Positions 1 to 8,235 of a stretch of DNA of 64,000 nt are shown here, piece after piece (position 1 is the first letter of the stretch; the number at the start of each line of letters is the position of its first letter). This stretch comes from Parapedobacter pyrenivorans (GTDB lineage: Bacteria; Bacteroidota; Bacteroidia; Sphingobacteriales; Sphingobacteriaceae), in contig NZ_BMER01000001.1 in NCBI RefSeq assembly GCF_014636865.1, forward strand, positions 422,718 to 486,717. The letters run 5' to 3'. The notes beneath the pieces were generated by a model, which ran no database searches, was not told where the DNA came from, and saw nothing but the letters and a program-made list of their open reading frames with translations. Made by a program: the position numbers and the translations under genes.

Positions 1-671
1 TCCGAAAAGCGAATGCCATTAATAGCTTCTCCACCACAAATGGCCGAAGCACTTTTCGATGTATGTATACATAGCCCCAACTGTTCCAATTTCGACTGCA
101 ATATGCGAGAACCGGCATCATCGATCTGCCGGGGCATCAGTCGCGGAGCGAACTCGACGACATGGGTTTCTGTAATCCCCAAATCGAGCATCGCCTTCGC
201 TGCCTCCAATCCCAGCAACCCACCTCCGATGACAGCACCCGTCTTTGCATGCTTGGCATAATCGGTCATCAATTCCAGGTCCTCGATAGTCCGGTACACA
301 AACACCCCCTGCTTGTCGACACCCGGGATGGGCGGCACAAATGCCGATGAACCCGTTGCCAAGACGAGCACATCATAGTTATCTGTAGTTCCTTGGTGGG
401 TTGTGATACATTTATTTACCCGGTCTATCTTCACCACAAGCGCACCCGTGATTAAGCGGATTTGCTGCTCCGCGTACCATGATGCCGGTGCCATGGTTAG
501 GTCTTCAGCTGTTTTCCCCGAAAAATAAGCGCTCAGGTGCACGCGATCGTACGCAGGCCGCGTTTCTTCTCCGTACACCGTAATCTCGAACTGGCTATTA
601 CTTCCATTTTTACGTAGTTTTTCGCAAAAATTATAGCAAACCATGCCATTTCCTACCACAATTACCTTCAT
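1..671 (-). CDS. nirB: Nitrite reductase [NAD(P)H] large subunit, N-terminal part (cut by window start)
   Basis: Translating the minus strand from ATG at 671 gives an open frame that runs off the window edge, about 223 residues. It starts MKVIVVGNGMVCYNF, an FAD-binding Rossmann motif, followed by RPAYDRVHLS, typical of NirB-type reductases. ATGSSAFVPPIPG and a second nucleotide-binding motif, GGGLLGLEAAKAM, follow. These are the FAD and NAD(P)H domains of the assimilatory nitrite reductase large subunit; the siroheme/4Fe-4S part would lie outside. The first motif has Cys where many homologues have Gly (GNGMVG). Siroheme is the NirB cofactor, and the nearby uroporphyrinogen-III methyltransferase makes its precursor, which supports the call. 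A related NAD(P)H-dependent FAD oxidoreductase cannot be excluded without the C-terminus. Confidence 0.85.
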   Translation of the reverse strand, partial: MKVIVVGNGMVCYNFCEKLRKNGSNSQFEITVYGEETRPAYDRVHLSAYFSGKTAEDLTMAPASWYAEQQIRLITGALVVKIDRVNKCITTHQGTTDNYDVLVLATGSSAFVPPIPGVDKQGVFVYRTIEDLELMTDYAKHAKTGAVIGGGLLGLEAAKAMLDLGITETHVVEFAPRLMPRQIDDAGSRILQSKLEQLGLCIHTSKSASAICGGEAINGIRFS

Positions 672-683
672 ATTTTCGTGTAA

Positions 684-763
684 TTACGTAAATAAACTTA
701 TTTTGATTCAAAAAAACTACTTATTTTTCAAAAAAGCAAGTAAATATTAAAATAACTACGTAA
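684..763. promoter_or_regulatory. Candidate operator sites (TACGTA repeats) in the nirB divergent region
   Basis: The 115 bp AT-rich gap between nirB and the gene at 787 has TTACGTAA at 684-691 and CTACGTAA at 756-763, the second extended as TACGTAATT in inverted orientation to the first. A third TACGTA lies inside nirB at 611-616. Three copies of one palindromic hexamer in 150 bp suggest sites for a dimeric regulator controlling both directions. No regulator can be assigned from the sequence. Confidence 0.35.
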
Positions 764-786
764 TTTTACCTAAATATTTAATTGAA

Positions 787-1521
787 ATGCGATACTCCTT
801 ACTTAAAAACATGGGAAATGCCGATTATGCGACGATAAAGGCATTAAAAAGAATTCAATCCGGTGACATTATCTGGCCCGATGCGCATGTCGACCACACG
901 ATACTCCGGCACATAAAGGAAACATGCCGCATATGCAACAGCATGGAGGAAGTATTCCGACTATGCCGCCGCATGGACAAAAAAGATCTGCAGATCGTAC
1001 GGATGACGGAAGAGCGCGACAGCAGTAGTCTCAGGGAGCGGTTTGAATCGGCGGTATTCCAAGCCAGCGGATTCGACGTGGAAATCTTACCAGGCATCAG
1101 CAATATCAACCGCATCACGGCGACGGGTTCCTTCCCACTTACGGTACGGGGGCGCAATGAGAGCTTCTGGGTATGGGATGGTGCCCCCTTCTCTATGGGG
1201 AAAACGTTTGATGCCAGCCTATGGGAACAGGTTGCCGCTACCAACGCTACCATGGCTATCGTAAATCCGCCGGCTCGCCACTTGTTCAAGGGTCTCTGCG
1301 CCATAGCCACCCACCGCCATGCGCACACACCGGTTTTTTTCTGTAATAAGAATGGTCAATATACCGTGGTTTCCCTCGAACAGGTTGTGGCACTCGGCGC
1401 CTTCGATTGGTCAGCTTGCCACCTGCTTGTCGTCAACCCATCGCCCCGGTCGATCCCCCGAATGGAGTTAGCGCATTCAACTACCGCCATGGTGCCCGAG
1501 GAGCGCGGCATCGCTAGCTGA
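787..1521 (+). CDS. Degenerate SAM-dependent tetrapyrrole methylase-like protein (SUMT paralogue)
   Basis: A 244-residue protein whose middle, ERFESAVFQASGFDVEILPG followed by ISNINRI and FPLTVRG, resembles the core of uroporphyrinogen-III methyltransferases (the 'VEVIPGISS...PLTHRG' region). The usual N-terminal GxGPGDPxLLT motif and the VRLKGGDPFVFGRG motif are not recognisable; their places hold unrelated sequence (QIVRMTEERDSSSLRERF in the second). It is therefore probably not a normal SAM-binding enzyme and may be a pseudoenzyme or a diverged partner. It is divergent from nirB and its 3' end overlaps that of the true methyltransferase on the other strand by 45 bp. The start at 787 is the first ATG after the AT-rich intergenic region. 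The family is an inference from one domain segment; the function is unknown. Confidence 0.6.
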   Translation: MRYSLLKNMGNADYATIKALKRIQSGDIIWPDAHVDHTILRHIKETCRICNSMEEVFRLCRRMDKKDLQIVRMTEERDSSSLRERFESAVFQASGFDVEILPGISNINRITATGSFPLTVRGRNESFWVWDGAPFSMGKTFDASLWEQVAATNATMAIVNPPARHLFKGLCAIATHRHAHTPVFFCNKNGQYTVVSLEQVVALGAFDWSACHLLVVNPSPRSIPRMELAHSTTAMVPEERGIAS

Positions 1522-2289
1522 AGCGGCCCATGCCGCGATGTCTTGAGGACGCCGTGCCACCGCACTTCCAATGATAATCACCGCCGGTGCAGCCACCTGT
1601 TGGGTTTCTGCCGATGCCAATACCGTATCCACCTCGGCGATAAGCATCCGCTCATCGGGCGTGGAACCGTTCTGGATGATGGCAACGGGCGTTTTTCCCT
1701 TACCCTCACGCTGATAGCAATCCACAATCCCAGCAAGGTTATTGACTCCCATAAGGATAACTGCCGTGATGTCGTTTTGGGCTGCAATGGCCACATCGTC
1801 GGCTAACTGCCCGCTGCGCGTAGATCCGGTGATCACCCAGAAGCTGCCGGTCGTCCCGTCACCGGCAAGCGATATCCCATGGCCATCGGCCAGCCCCAAT
1901 GCACTTGATACCCCGGCCACCACCTCCACGGGTATCCCATGCCGTTCGGCGTGGCGCAACTCTTCGTTTCCCCTGCCGAAAACATACGGATCACCGCCCT
2001 TCAACCGCACGACATGTCCGTACTTCAAGGCGAAATCGACCAACAATTGGTTTATGTCTTCCTGTTTATAGGCATGATTGCCGGCGCGCTTACCTACGAA
2101 TACGCGCACCGCGCTTCTTGGTGCATAATCCAATAGATCCGTACTGACCAATGCATCGTAAAGCACCGCATCGGCCGTACGCAAGGCTTCGACCCCTTTC
2201 AGGCTTAACAGTTCCGGGTCGCCGGGCCCGGCGCCCACCAGCGTGATCCGGGCTTTTATGGGGGTTCCGTTTGACGGTGCGTTTTCCAT
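1477..2289 (-). CDS. cobA: Uroporphyrinogen-III C-methyltransferase
   Basis: Adds two methyl groups from SAM to uroporphyrinogen III, giving precorrin-2 for siroheme (used by NirB) or cobalamin. The sequence has all family landmarks: ITLVGAGPGDPELLSLKG near the N-terminus, VLYDALVS, VGKRAGNHAYKQEDIN, VRLKGGDPYVFGRGNEE, and VVAGVSSALG. About 270 residues is normal for the stand-alone enzyme, with no fused uroporphyrinogen synthase or dehydrogenase domain. I chose the ATG at 2289 because it is six codons closer to the conserved core than the ATG at 2307; both are in frame. It converges with the methylase-like gene to the left, their coding ends overlapping, and there is no obvious terminator between them. 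Confidence 0.92.
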   Translation of the reverse strand: MENAPSNGTPIKARITLVGAGPGDPELLSLKGVEALRTADAVLYDALVSTDLLDYAPRSAVRVFVGKRAGNHAYKQEDINQLLVDFALKYGHVVRLKGGDPYVFGRGNEELRHAERHGIPVEVVAGVSSALGLADGHGISLAGDGTTGSFWVITGSTRSGQLADDVAIAAQNDITAVILMGVNNLAGIVDCYQREGKGKTPVAIIQNGSTPDERMLIAEVDTVLASAETQQVAAPAVIIIGSAVARRPQDIAAWAASASDAALLGHHGGS

Positions 2290-2528
2290 ACAGCCAATAT
2301 ACAACAAGAATGTACGTTAGCCAACGGTGGTGCATTTTTTTTCGCGAAACATCTTTTTCCAGTGGGTTGTAGCATATCGAAGACATCGAACGTCTACCCC
2401 CAACATCAATTAACAAGACTGACGCAAAATCACGGGATCATTTCCCCTTCAGAAACATAATGCCCAGCATAGATGTTAATTATGTTTGTTAAATAGTGTT
2501 AACGGGTCAATTAATCGGATTATTTAAA

Positions 2529-2536
2529 TAACTTTG
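2529..2536 (+). promoter_or_regulatory. Candidate -7 promoter element for the FKBP-like gene pair
   Basis: TAACTTTG matches the Bacteroidota -7 consensus TAnnTTTG exactly and lies 29 bp upstream of the ATG at 2566. I see no clear TTG -33 element about 19 bp further upstream, so confidence is moderate. Confidence 0.5.
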
Positions 2537-2565
2537 CATCCCGCGAGGTTGAAAAAACAAAAACA

Positions 2566-3183
2566 ATGAAAAAAGCAAATTTACTTGTGTTGGGGTTGGT
2601 GGTAGCCATGGGGTTATCTTCTTGCATTAAGGAAGGTGATACGTTTGATCCTCAAGCGCAATATGAATTGGAAAAACCCGAAATCGAAGCGTATGCTGAG
2701 GCAAATTTGGTTAATCCCCAATTTGACGAAGAAACTGGTATATGGTATGAAATTACGTCAATGGGCGACCCTACATCTTTTGAGTATAAGGCCGTTCTTA
2801 GCCAAAGTGACAATCGCTATTATCCGGAAGCGCCAGATGTTTGGGTGAATTACACAGGCAAGCTGTTGAACGGAACAGTCTTTGACTCTAAAGACGAGGC
2901 CGCTGGTGTTAAAATGTCGTTCAATAATATCATCCAAGGATGGATTTACGTTTTTTTTCCCGAAAAAATACTAGTTGACAAAGATGGTGATCCATTGGAA
3001 AAGCCCCTCGATTTTGTTGGATTTACGTCTTCCGGCCTAAAAAAAGGAGCCACAGTACGTTTCGTCGTACCCTCTTATTTGGCTTACGGAAATGCTGCCA
3101 ACGGTAAAATACCAGCTAACTCTCCTCTTGATTTTGAGATCGAAGTAATTAATATTGCTTCTCCAAGTGGTTCTGGCAACTAA
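2566..3183 (+). CDS. FKBP-type peptidyl-prolyl cis-trans isomerase lipoprotein
   Basis: A 205-residue exported lipoprotein with signal MKKANLLVLGLVVAMGLSSC; the lipobox LSSC puts the lipidated Cys at residue 20. The C-terminal half is an FKBP domain: VWVNYTGKLLNGTVFDSK, NNIIQGW, a GLKKGATVRFVVPSYLAYG stretch and IPANSPLDFEIEVI, which line the usual active site. It would catalyse proline isomerisation during folding of exported proteins in the periplasm or at the outer membrane. There is an insertion between the IIQGW motif and the GLKKG loop compared with short FKBPs. It is followed after 26 bp by a second FKBP-like lipoprotein, so the two are probably co-transcribed from the TAACTTTG promoter upstream. 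Confidence 0.88.
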   Translation: MKKANLLVLGLVVAMGLSSCIKEGDTFDPQAQYELEKPEIEAYAEANLVNPQFDEETGIWYEITSMGDPTSFEYKAVLSQSDNRYYPEAPDVWVNYTGKLLNGTVFDSKDEAAGVKMSFNNIIQGWIYVFFPEKILVDKDGDPLEKPLDFVGFTSSGLKKGATVRFVVPSYLAYGNAANGKIPANSPLDFEIEVINIASPSGSGN

Positions 3184-3209
3184 TCTAGTTAAAAACTGCA
3201 CAAATTATA

Positions 3210-4127
3210 ATGATCAAATCGACTCCTTGTATTGTAGCTATCGGTATTGCGGCCATCGCGTTATCGATGGGTTGCCAGAAAAAAGAATATCAGTCTTTTG
3301 AAGAACTGGATAACGCGAACATCCGTGAATATATCCAGAAAAACAACCTCACGGTGCATCAATACAAGGAGACGGATTTATTTTACCAGGTGCTGGAAGA
3401 AGGTACGGGCGATCCGATTGACTATACGAAGACCTATCCCATCGTCTATACGGTAAAAAGCCTTGACGGCACCTATAATTCTGCGGACACATTGAGTGCG
3501 AATAATCGGTACGCAGCGTTTTTCGGTTATTTCCCTTTTGGATCTTCTGCGGCCGGAACACCTACCGTGGAACGTACAGGAGATTTTAAGGAAGTCATCC
3601 GTGAAGTATTGCAAAAGGCTAATGGTAAAGTCCGTATCATCGTGCCTTCGCGGCTGATGTATGGCCGGAATGGTGTACCTAGCCGCGGTATCCCGCCTAA
3701 TGCATCACTGGATTACGTGGTGACCGTACACAATAATTTTGCCGATTATGAAGACGGCGTCATCCATCAGATGATCGCCAGTGCGTCGCTGAACATCGAT
3801 GACTTTACCAAAACCGAAGACAATATTTATTACCACATCGTCGAGCAGGGCGATGGGGATGCCATCACGGCAGATTCAACCGTAACGGTTGCTTATACGC
3901 TAAAAAGCCCAAATGGCACCGTACTCGACTCCAACACGGATGCTGATTTCGATTTAGATGGGGGTGTGATATCCGCCTGGACCAAAATCGTGCCCTTGAT
4001 CAATAAAGGCGGCAAGATCCGGTTTTTCACGCCGAGCACGTCTGCCTACAGTAGAGCGGGAAGTTCTGACGGAAGAATCGCTCCGTTTCTATCGCTGGAC
4101 TTTGAAGTTGAAGTCAAAGACGAGTAA
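3210..4127 (+). CDS. Tandem FKBP-like lipoprotein
   Basis: A 305-residue lipoprotein (signal ending in LSMGC, Cys22) with two FKBP-like modules. The first, about residues 55-175, has YPIVYTVKSLDGT and VRIIVPSRLMYGRNG...IPPNASLDYVVTV; the second, about 200-305, has VTVAYTLKSPNGTVLDSNT and IRFFTPSTSAYS...LSLDFEVEV. Both keep the overall fold signature, but the substrate-pocket residues seen in the upstream paralogue (for example the IIQGW motif) are poorly conserved. It may work as a chaperone or scaffold rather than an efficient isomerase. It follows the first FKBP gene by 26 bp in the same orientation. Its end converges with gldB with only 9 bp between the coding regions. Confidence 0.72.
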   Translation: MIKSTPCIVAIGIAAIALSMGCQKKEYQSFEELDNANIREYIQKNNLTVHQYKETDLFYQVLEEGTGDPIDYTKTYPIVYTVKSLDGTYNSADTLSANNRYAAFFGYFPFGSSAAGTPTVERTGDFKEVIREVLQKANGKVRIIVPSRLMYGRNGVPSRGIPPNASLDYVVTVHNNFADYEDGVIHQMIASASLNIDDFTKTEDNIYYHIVEQGDGDAITADSTVTVAYTLKSPNGTVLDSNTDADFDLDGGVISAWTKIVPLINKGGKIRFFTPSTSAYSRAGSSDGRIAPFLSLDFEVEVKDE

Positions 4128-4136
4128 GCCTTCGCG

Positions 4137-5171
4137 TTATTTCCCTCGGTATCTCGCCCCATCCAATATCACTTGGGCATCCTTGATTTCCAATAATTCC
4201 TTTGGTGTCGTTTCGCGGTACCGGTCCATATATTGCCGTACGATGTTCCACCCGATGAAAACGCCGAGTTTCGGCGCCGACTCATTCTGTTCACCCAGTT
4301 CCGGTGTAAACGGCGCTTCGCTGAGGTATTTCTGTATCCGGTTATAATCCGATTCAAAGAGCAGGTTCTCCTGCAGAAACCACGCCCAGATATCCCGTTC
4401 GAAATGATTAGCCCACTCCCATTGCGATGCTGTATAACCGATTTTCAGGCTGTCTGCGACTTCCGGCATCACCTGATCCATGAGGTACAGTACCTTTCCT
4501 TGGTAAACCATATGCTGTAGCAACGTGACGTCCAACTCATCCTGCGGATACAGCTCTTCCCGGATATAACTCTCCGTTAGCCGCGGCACAATATTTTCCG
4601 GTGTGAAGCGTCGGGAAAGGTAGGCCGGTATACTTCCACGCAATGCGGGGTAAAACTTCGAATCAGCACCGAGAAACATGTCCAATCCAATGCCGATGTA
4701 ATCTGCACCGATTGGGGTCTGGACGGCGAAACCGGAAAAAAAAGCAATGACCCGCGGAATAGGAATCGCTGGGAAGTAGTATTTCAGGTGCTTGAAGGCA
4801 TCCGTCAGTCCGGCTTCTTGGATTGCCATGTCTGGGTAGGTTTCGTAAACACTGGCTTTCAACGCCTTAAAATCGTCCGTTGCAATTACTTGCGTTAATG
4901 ACGACGCCAGCTGCATACTGTCCAACGGGTTGCCCGCTTCCAGCATATACTGCATGTAATCTGCATAGAAGTACCCATAATGCTCGATCCACTCCCGATT
5001 TTTCTGCACGATGTTGTCCGGGTCGAGGCTATCCAACGCTTTGTCAAAACGCTCAATGGTAATATCAACGTCAACATCGCTTACATCTACACGCTCACGT
5101 CTGCCGCACGAAAACAGAACGATAATCAAAAAAAAGCAATAACTTTGGCCTGCGTAGATTTTGCGCATCAT
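4137..5171 (-). CDS. gldB: Gliding motility lipoprotein GldB-like
   Basis: A 344-residue lipoprotein: MMRKIYAG..., hydrophobic segment, then LFSC with Cys22. The mature part, with VDITIERFDKALDSLD near the N-terminus, IPIPRVIAFFSGFAVQTP, YIGIGLDMFLGADSKFYP, and the C-terminal KLGVFIGWNIVRQYM, matches the GldB family by my reading. GldB is required for gliding and type IX secretion-linked processes in flavobacteria, but homologues also occur in non-gliding Bacteroidota. The location supports the call, since gldB commonly neighbours nadE, which lies 0.8 kb away. It is divergent from the PorT-like gene. A possible -7 element (TAnnTTCG type, one mismatch) lies at 5192-5199 on the minus strand. 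Confidence 0.82.
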   Translation of the reverse strand: MMRKIYAGQSYCFFLIIVLFSCGRRERVDVSDVDVDITIERFDKALDSLDPDNIVQKNREWIEHYGYFYADYMQYMLEAGNPLDSMQLASSLTQVIATDDFKALKASVYETYPDMAIQEAGLTDAFKHLKYYFPAIPIPRVIAFFSGFAVQTPIGADYIGIGLDMFLGADSKFYPALRGSIPAYLSRRFTPENIVPRLTESYIREELYPQDELDVTLLQHMVYQGKVLYLMDQVMPEVADSLKIGYTASQWEWANHFERDIWAWFLQENLLFESDYNRIQKYLSEAPFTPELGEQNESAPKLGVFIGWNIVRQYMDRYRETTPKELLEIKDAQVILDGARYRGK

Positions 5172-5287
5172 TTTTGTTCATTAGTTGGCAACGAAGTTAC
5201 GGATTTTGGTGGAACGCGGAGATATCCGGCTACCGGGCGGATGGTTCGGGATGTCGCTATCGACCAAACAGCTTAACATTTTTAATT

Positions 5288-5929
5288 ATGTCAAAAAAAA
5301 CGATACTCTTCTCCTTTTTTGCTTTACTGCTTACGTGCTCCTTCCAGCGCAGCAATGCGCAGGACTATTACAGTTCCACCTATCAGTATAAACCCATCTC
5401 CCTGGGCATTACATTTTCTCCGAATATGAGCTGGCTGCGCTACGGCGATGCCGATGGATACAAAAGCACTCCAAAATTCGGCTACGCATACGGCTTACTG
5501 GCCGATTTTGCATTCACGGAAAATTACTACTTCGCTACGGGATTGCTTATCAATACGCTGAATAACGAATCGGAATATACAGACCTTACCCATAGCTACC
5601 GGCTTCAATACGCCGAAATCCCGATATCGCTCAAATTGAAAAGCACGATGCGCTACTTCCGCAGCTATTACGGTCAATTTGGCTTTACCGGTGGAGTTAA
5701 ACTCAACGCGAAGGAAAAAAAAACAGGAGATTCGTCGCGCAGTTCGATGGGCGACGATGCCGATTTCTTCCGATTGGCGCTGCAGATCGGCGGCGGTGTG
5801 GAATGGCAGCTTGACCACAACCTCTCGATGATGACCGGATTGAGTTTCAACAACGGCTTTACGCGGGTTATCAATAATGGCGAGCCCCGTAATTCATACG
5901 TAGCTTTCAATTTCGGGATATTCTTTTAA
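5288..5929 (+). CDS. PorT-like outer-membrane beta-barrel protein
   Basis: I start this at the ATG at 5288, which opens a clean signal peptide (MSKKTILFSFFALLLTCSF, cleavage near SNAQ); the in-frame ATG at 5174 adds a non-signal-like extension. The mature protein of about 190 residues alternates aromatic and hydrophobic residues as in small eight-strand barrels: LGITFSPNMSWLRYG, YYFATGLLINTL, LQYAEIPISLKLK, YGQFGFTGGVKL, GGGVEWQL, and a C-terminal aromatic FNFGIFF. This fits the PorT / OMP_b-brl_2 family. PorT proper is a type IX secretion component, but the family is large and the exact role is uncertain. It is followed by nadE after 26 bp and probably shares its transcript. Confidence 0.75.
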   Translation: MSKKTILFSFFALLLTCSFQRSNAQDYYSSTYQYKPISLGITFSPNMSWLRYGDADGYKSTPKFGYAYGLLADFAFTENYYFATGLLINTLNNESEYTDLTHSYRLQYAEIPISLKLKSTMRYFRSYYGQFGFTGGVKLNAKEKKTGDSSRSSMGDDADFFRLALQIGGGVEWQLDHNLSMMTGLSFNNGFTRVINNGEPRNSYVAFNFGIFF

Positions 5930-5955
5930 TCATTCACCAAAATAGTGCGTCTAGC

Positions 5956-7599
5956 ATGATTATCGCGTTAGCTCAGCTGAACTACCACATCGGGAATTTC
6001 GAACGCAATACCACCGCCATCACTTCGGCCATACAGGAAGCCAAAAACAAGGGTGCTGACATCGTGGTATTTGCCGAGCTGGCTATTGGCGGGTATCCCG
6101 CCAAGGACTTATTGCGCTCCCCGGCCTTTCTCGACGGATGCGAAAATTCGCTCGCTGAAATCGCATCCCAATGCCAGGGGATTGCCTGTATTATTGGAGC
6201 GCCGGTACGTAATACATCCGGGAAAGGCAAACCCCTGTATAATGCCGCCCTATTCATCGTCGACGGAAAGGTGCAGCAGGTCGTACACAAAGGTTTGCTT
6301 CCCGACTATGATGTGTTTGATGAGTACCGCTATTTCCAGCCGGCTGATGATTTTAAATGCATCACATACAAGGGCCGAAAAGTAGCACTCACCATCTGTG
6401 AGGACCTGTGGAATATTGCCGTACCGAAATTGTACCAACGGAGTCCGATGGATGTGCTGAAGGAGGAAAACCCGGACTTGATCATCAACATCGCTGCTTC
6501 TCCATTTTCGTATAATCAACTCCGGGAGCGGATGGAAGTGCTGCAGACACATGCTCAACAGGCCAATGTGCCGCTTTTATACCTCAACCAGATCGGCGCA
6601 CATGCCGACATCATTTTTGACGGCCGCTCCATCGCCATGGATGCTTCCGGCGAACTGGTGGACATGATGGCTTCCTTTGAAGAACAACTGAACTATTACG
6701 AACTGGGCAATCGGACTGTTTCTGCATGGCATGGCCCGGTGACGGTGCTACCTCCACTGGATACGCCACTGATTCACCAAGCCCTGCTATTGGGAATCCG
6801 TGATTATTTTGCCAAATCGGGCTTTAAAAAAGCCGTGGTCGGACTATCAGGTGGCATCGATTCCGCTGTGGTCGCTGCCCTTGCCTGCGAAGCCCTTGGC
6901 GCCGAAAATGTGATGGCCGTGTTGATGCCGTCGGTTTATTCCAGTGACCACTCTGTAACCGACGCCTTGGATTTGGTGCGAAACGCCGGTTGCCGCCACG
7001 AGATTATCCCAATCCAGCCCATGGCCGGCGAATTTGAGCAAAGCCTCGGAACAGCCTTCGATGGATTACTCCCCGATGTCACCGAAGAAAATATCCAGGC
7101 CCGTATCCGCGGGACGCTATTGATGTCATTCTCCAATAAATTGGGTTATATCCTCCTCAATACCTCCAACAAAAGCGAGGCTGCCGTGGGTTACGGCACG
7201 TTGTATGGCGATATGGCGGGGGCACTGGGCGTTATCGGTGACGTATACAAAACACAGGTTTACCATTTGGCCAGTTACATCAACCGCGAGCGCGAGATCA
7301 TCCCCCAGCATACCATTGTCAAACCGCCATCTGCGGAATTGCGCCCCGGACAAAAGGACAGCGATTCGCTACCGGACTATGAGCTACTGGATTCGGTACT
7401 CTTCCAATACATTGAGAACGAGAAAAGTGCGTTGCAAATCATTGCCCTGGGATTCGAAGAAACGTTGGTGCATCGGGTGCTCAATATGGTCGATCGAGCC
7501 GAATTCAAGCGTTTCCAATCCCCTCCGATACTACGCGTAAGCAGCAAAGCCTTTGGTGCGGGCAGGGCGATGCCTCTGGTGGCACGGTATCCGGCCTGA
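5956..7599 (+). CDS. nadE: Glutamine-dependent NAD+ synthetase
   Basis: A 547-residue two-domain enzyme for the last step of NAD+ biosynthesis: it amidates nicotinic acid adenine dinucleotide using glutamine-derived ammonia and ATP. The N-terminal nitrilase-type glutaminase domain (about 1-250) has the triad Glu41 (VVFAELAIGG), Lys112 (HKGLLPDYDVFDE) and Cys148 (LTICEDLWN). The C-terminal synthetase domain has the ATP-binding P-loop SGGIDS at residues 298-303, and downstream NTSNKSEAAVGYGTLYGD and KPPSAELRPGQKDSDSLPDY. Length and motif order are standard for the bacterial glutamine-dependent form. The protein should be cytoplasmic. Confidence 0.97.
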   Translation: MIIALAQLNYHIGNFERNTTAITSAIQEAKNKGADIVVFAELAIGGYPAKDLLRSPAFLDGCENSLAEIASQCQGIACIIGAPVRNTSGKGKPLYNAALFIVDGKVQQVVHKGLLPDYDVFDEYRYFQPADDFKCITYKGRKVALTICEDLWNIAVPKLYQRSPMDVLKEENPDLIINIAASPFSYNQLRERMEVLQTHAQQANVPLLYLNQIGAHADIIFDGRSIAMDASGELVDMMASFEEQLNYYELGNRTVSAWHGPVTVLPPLDTPLIHQALLLGIRDYFAKSGFKKAVVGLSGGIDSAVVAALACEALGAENVMAVLMPSVYSSDHSVTDALDLVRNAGCRHEIIPIQPMAGEFEQSLGTAFDGLLPDVTEENIQARIRGTLLMSFSNKLGYILLNTSNKSEAAVGYGTLYGDMAGALGVIGDVYKTQVYHLASYINREREIIPQHTIVKPPSAELRPGQKDSDSLPDYELLDSVLFQYIENEKSALQIIALGFEETLVHRVLNMVDRAEFKRFQSPPILRVSSKAFGAGRAMPLVARYPA

Positions 7600-7659
7600 T
7601 TAAACCATTGTAATCCTTCGTAGTCTAATCTCAGTAAACTAATTATTAGGAGCACGGCC

Positions 7660-8235
7660 ATGAAACGGTTCATATTATATTTCATTCCCTTGATGGTATT
7701 GGCGTCTTGTTCATCGTATAAATACCATACAACCAAAATACAAGGCACCGATTTTTCACAATATCACACCTACGGTTGGCTGCCACCTGTAGATTCGTTG
7801 TCCAAATCGTATTTTGACAATGACATTGCCAATGCCAATATCTTGGAGACGGCCAACCGGGAGCTGGAAGCCCGGGGCCTGACCTACTCCAAAGCGAATC
7901 CCGATTTGCTCTTCCGTTATGTGGCCATTGTGAACAACAAGAGTCGGCCCATATATGGTGGGCATCCTTACGGCCCTTGGGGCATGTGGGGCTATAACCC
8001 ATGGATGTGGGGCCCAGGATGGGGATTTGGTTATGGTTGGAACCGACCAGTGGGAAAAGAACGTTACCGCGCAGGCCATATCATCATCGAGGCGAGAGAT
8101 AGGCGGTCCAACACCGTTATCTGGCAGGCGCGCGGCTCAGGTGAGGTCAGGAATCCGGAGCAGGCCATCAATGACCTGCCTGAGGTGGTGGCCGGTGTAA
8201 TGGAGCAATTCCCTTTACGGGCGGTTGCTAAATAG
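7660..8235 (+). CDS. DUF4136-type lipoprotein
   Basis: A 191-residue lipoprotein: MKRFILYFIPLMVLASCSS, lipobox LASC with Cys17. The mature protein reads as DUF4136: TDFSQYHTYGWLPP near the start, NRELEARGLTYSKANPDLLFRY, and a C-terminal IIIEARDRRSNTVIWQARGSG...INDLPEVVAGVMEQFP. Between these lies a low-complexity Gly/Trp/Pro stretch (about residues 99-128), often seen as a surface loop in this family. Function is unknown; the family is a cell-envelope lipoprotein. An unusually clear AGGAG lies 9 nt before the ATG, rare in Bacteroidota. The coding end overlaps the convergent GntR gene by 8 bp. Confidence 0.8.
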   Translation: MKRFILYFIPLMVLASCSSYKYHTTKIQGTDFSQYHTYGWLPPVDSLSKSYFDNDIANANILETANRELEARGLTYSKANPDLLFRYVAIVNNKSRPIYGGHPYGPWGMWGYNPWMWGPGWGFGYGWNRPVGKERYRAGHIIIEARDRRSNTVIWQARGSGEVRNPEQAINDLPEVVAGVMEQFPLRAVAK

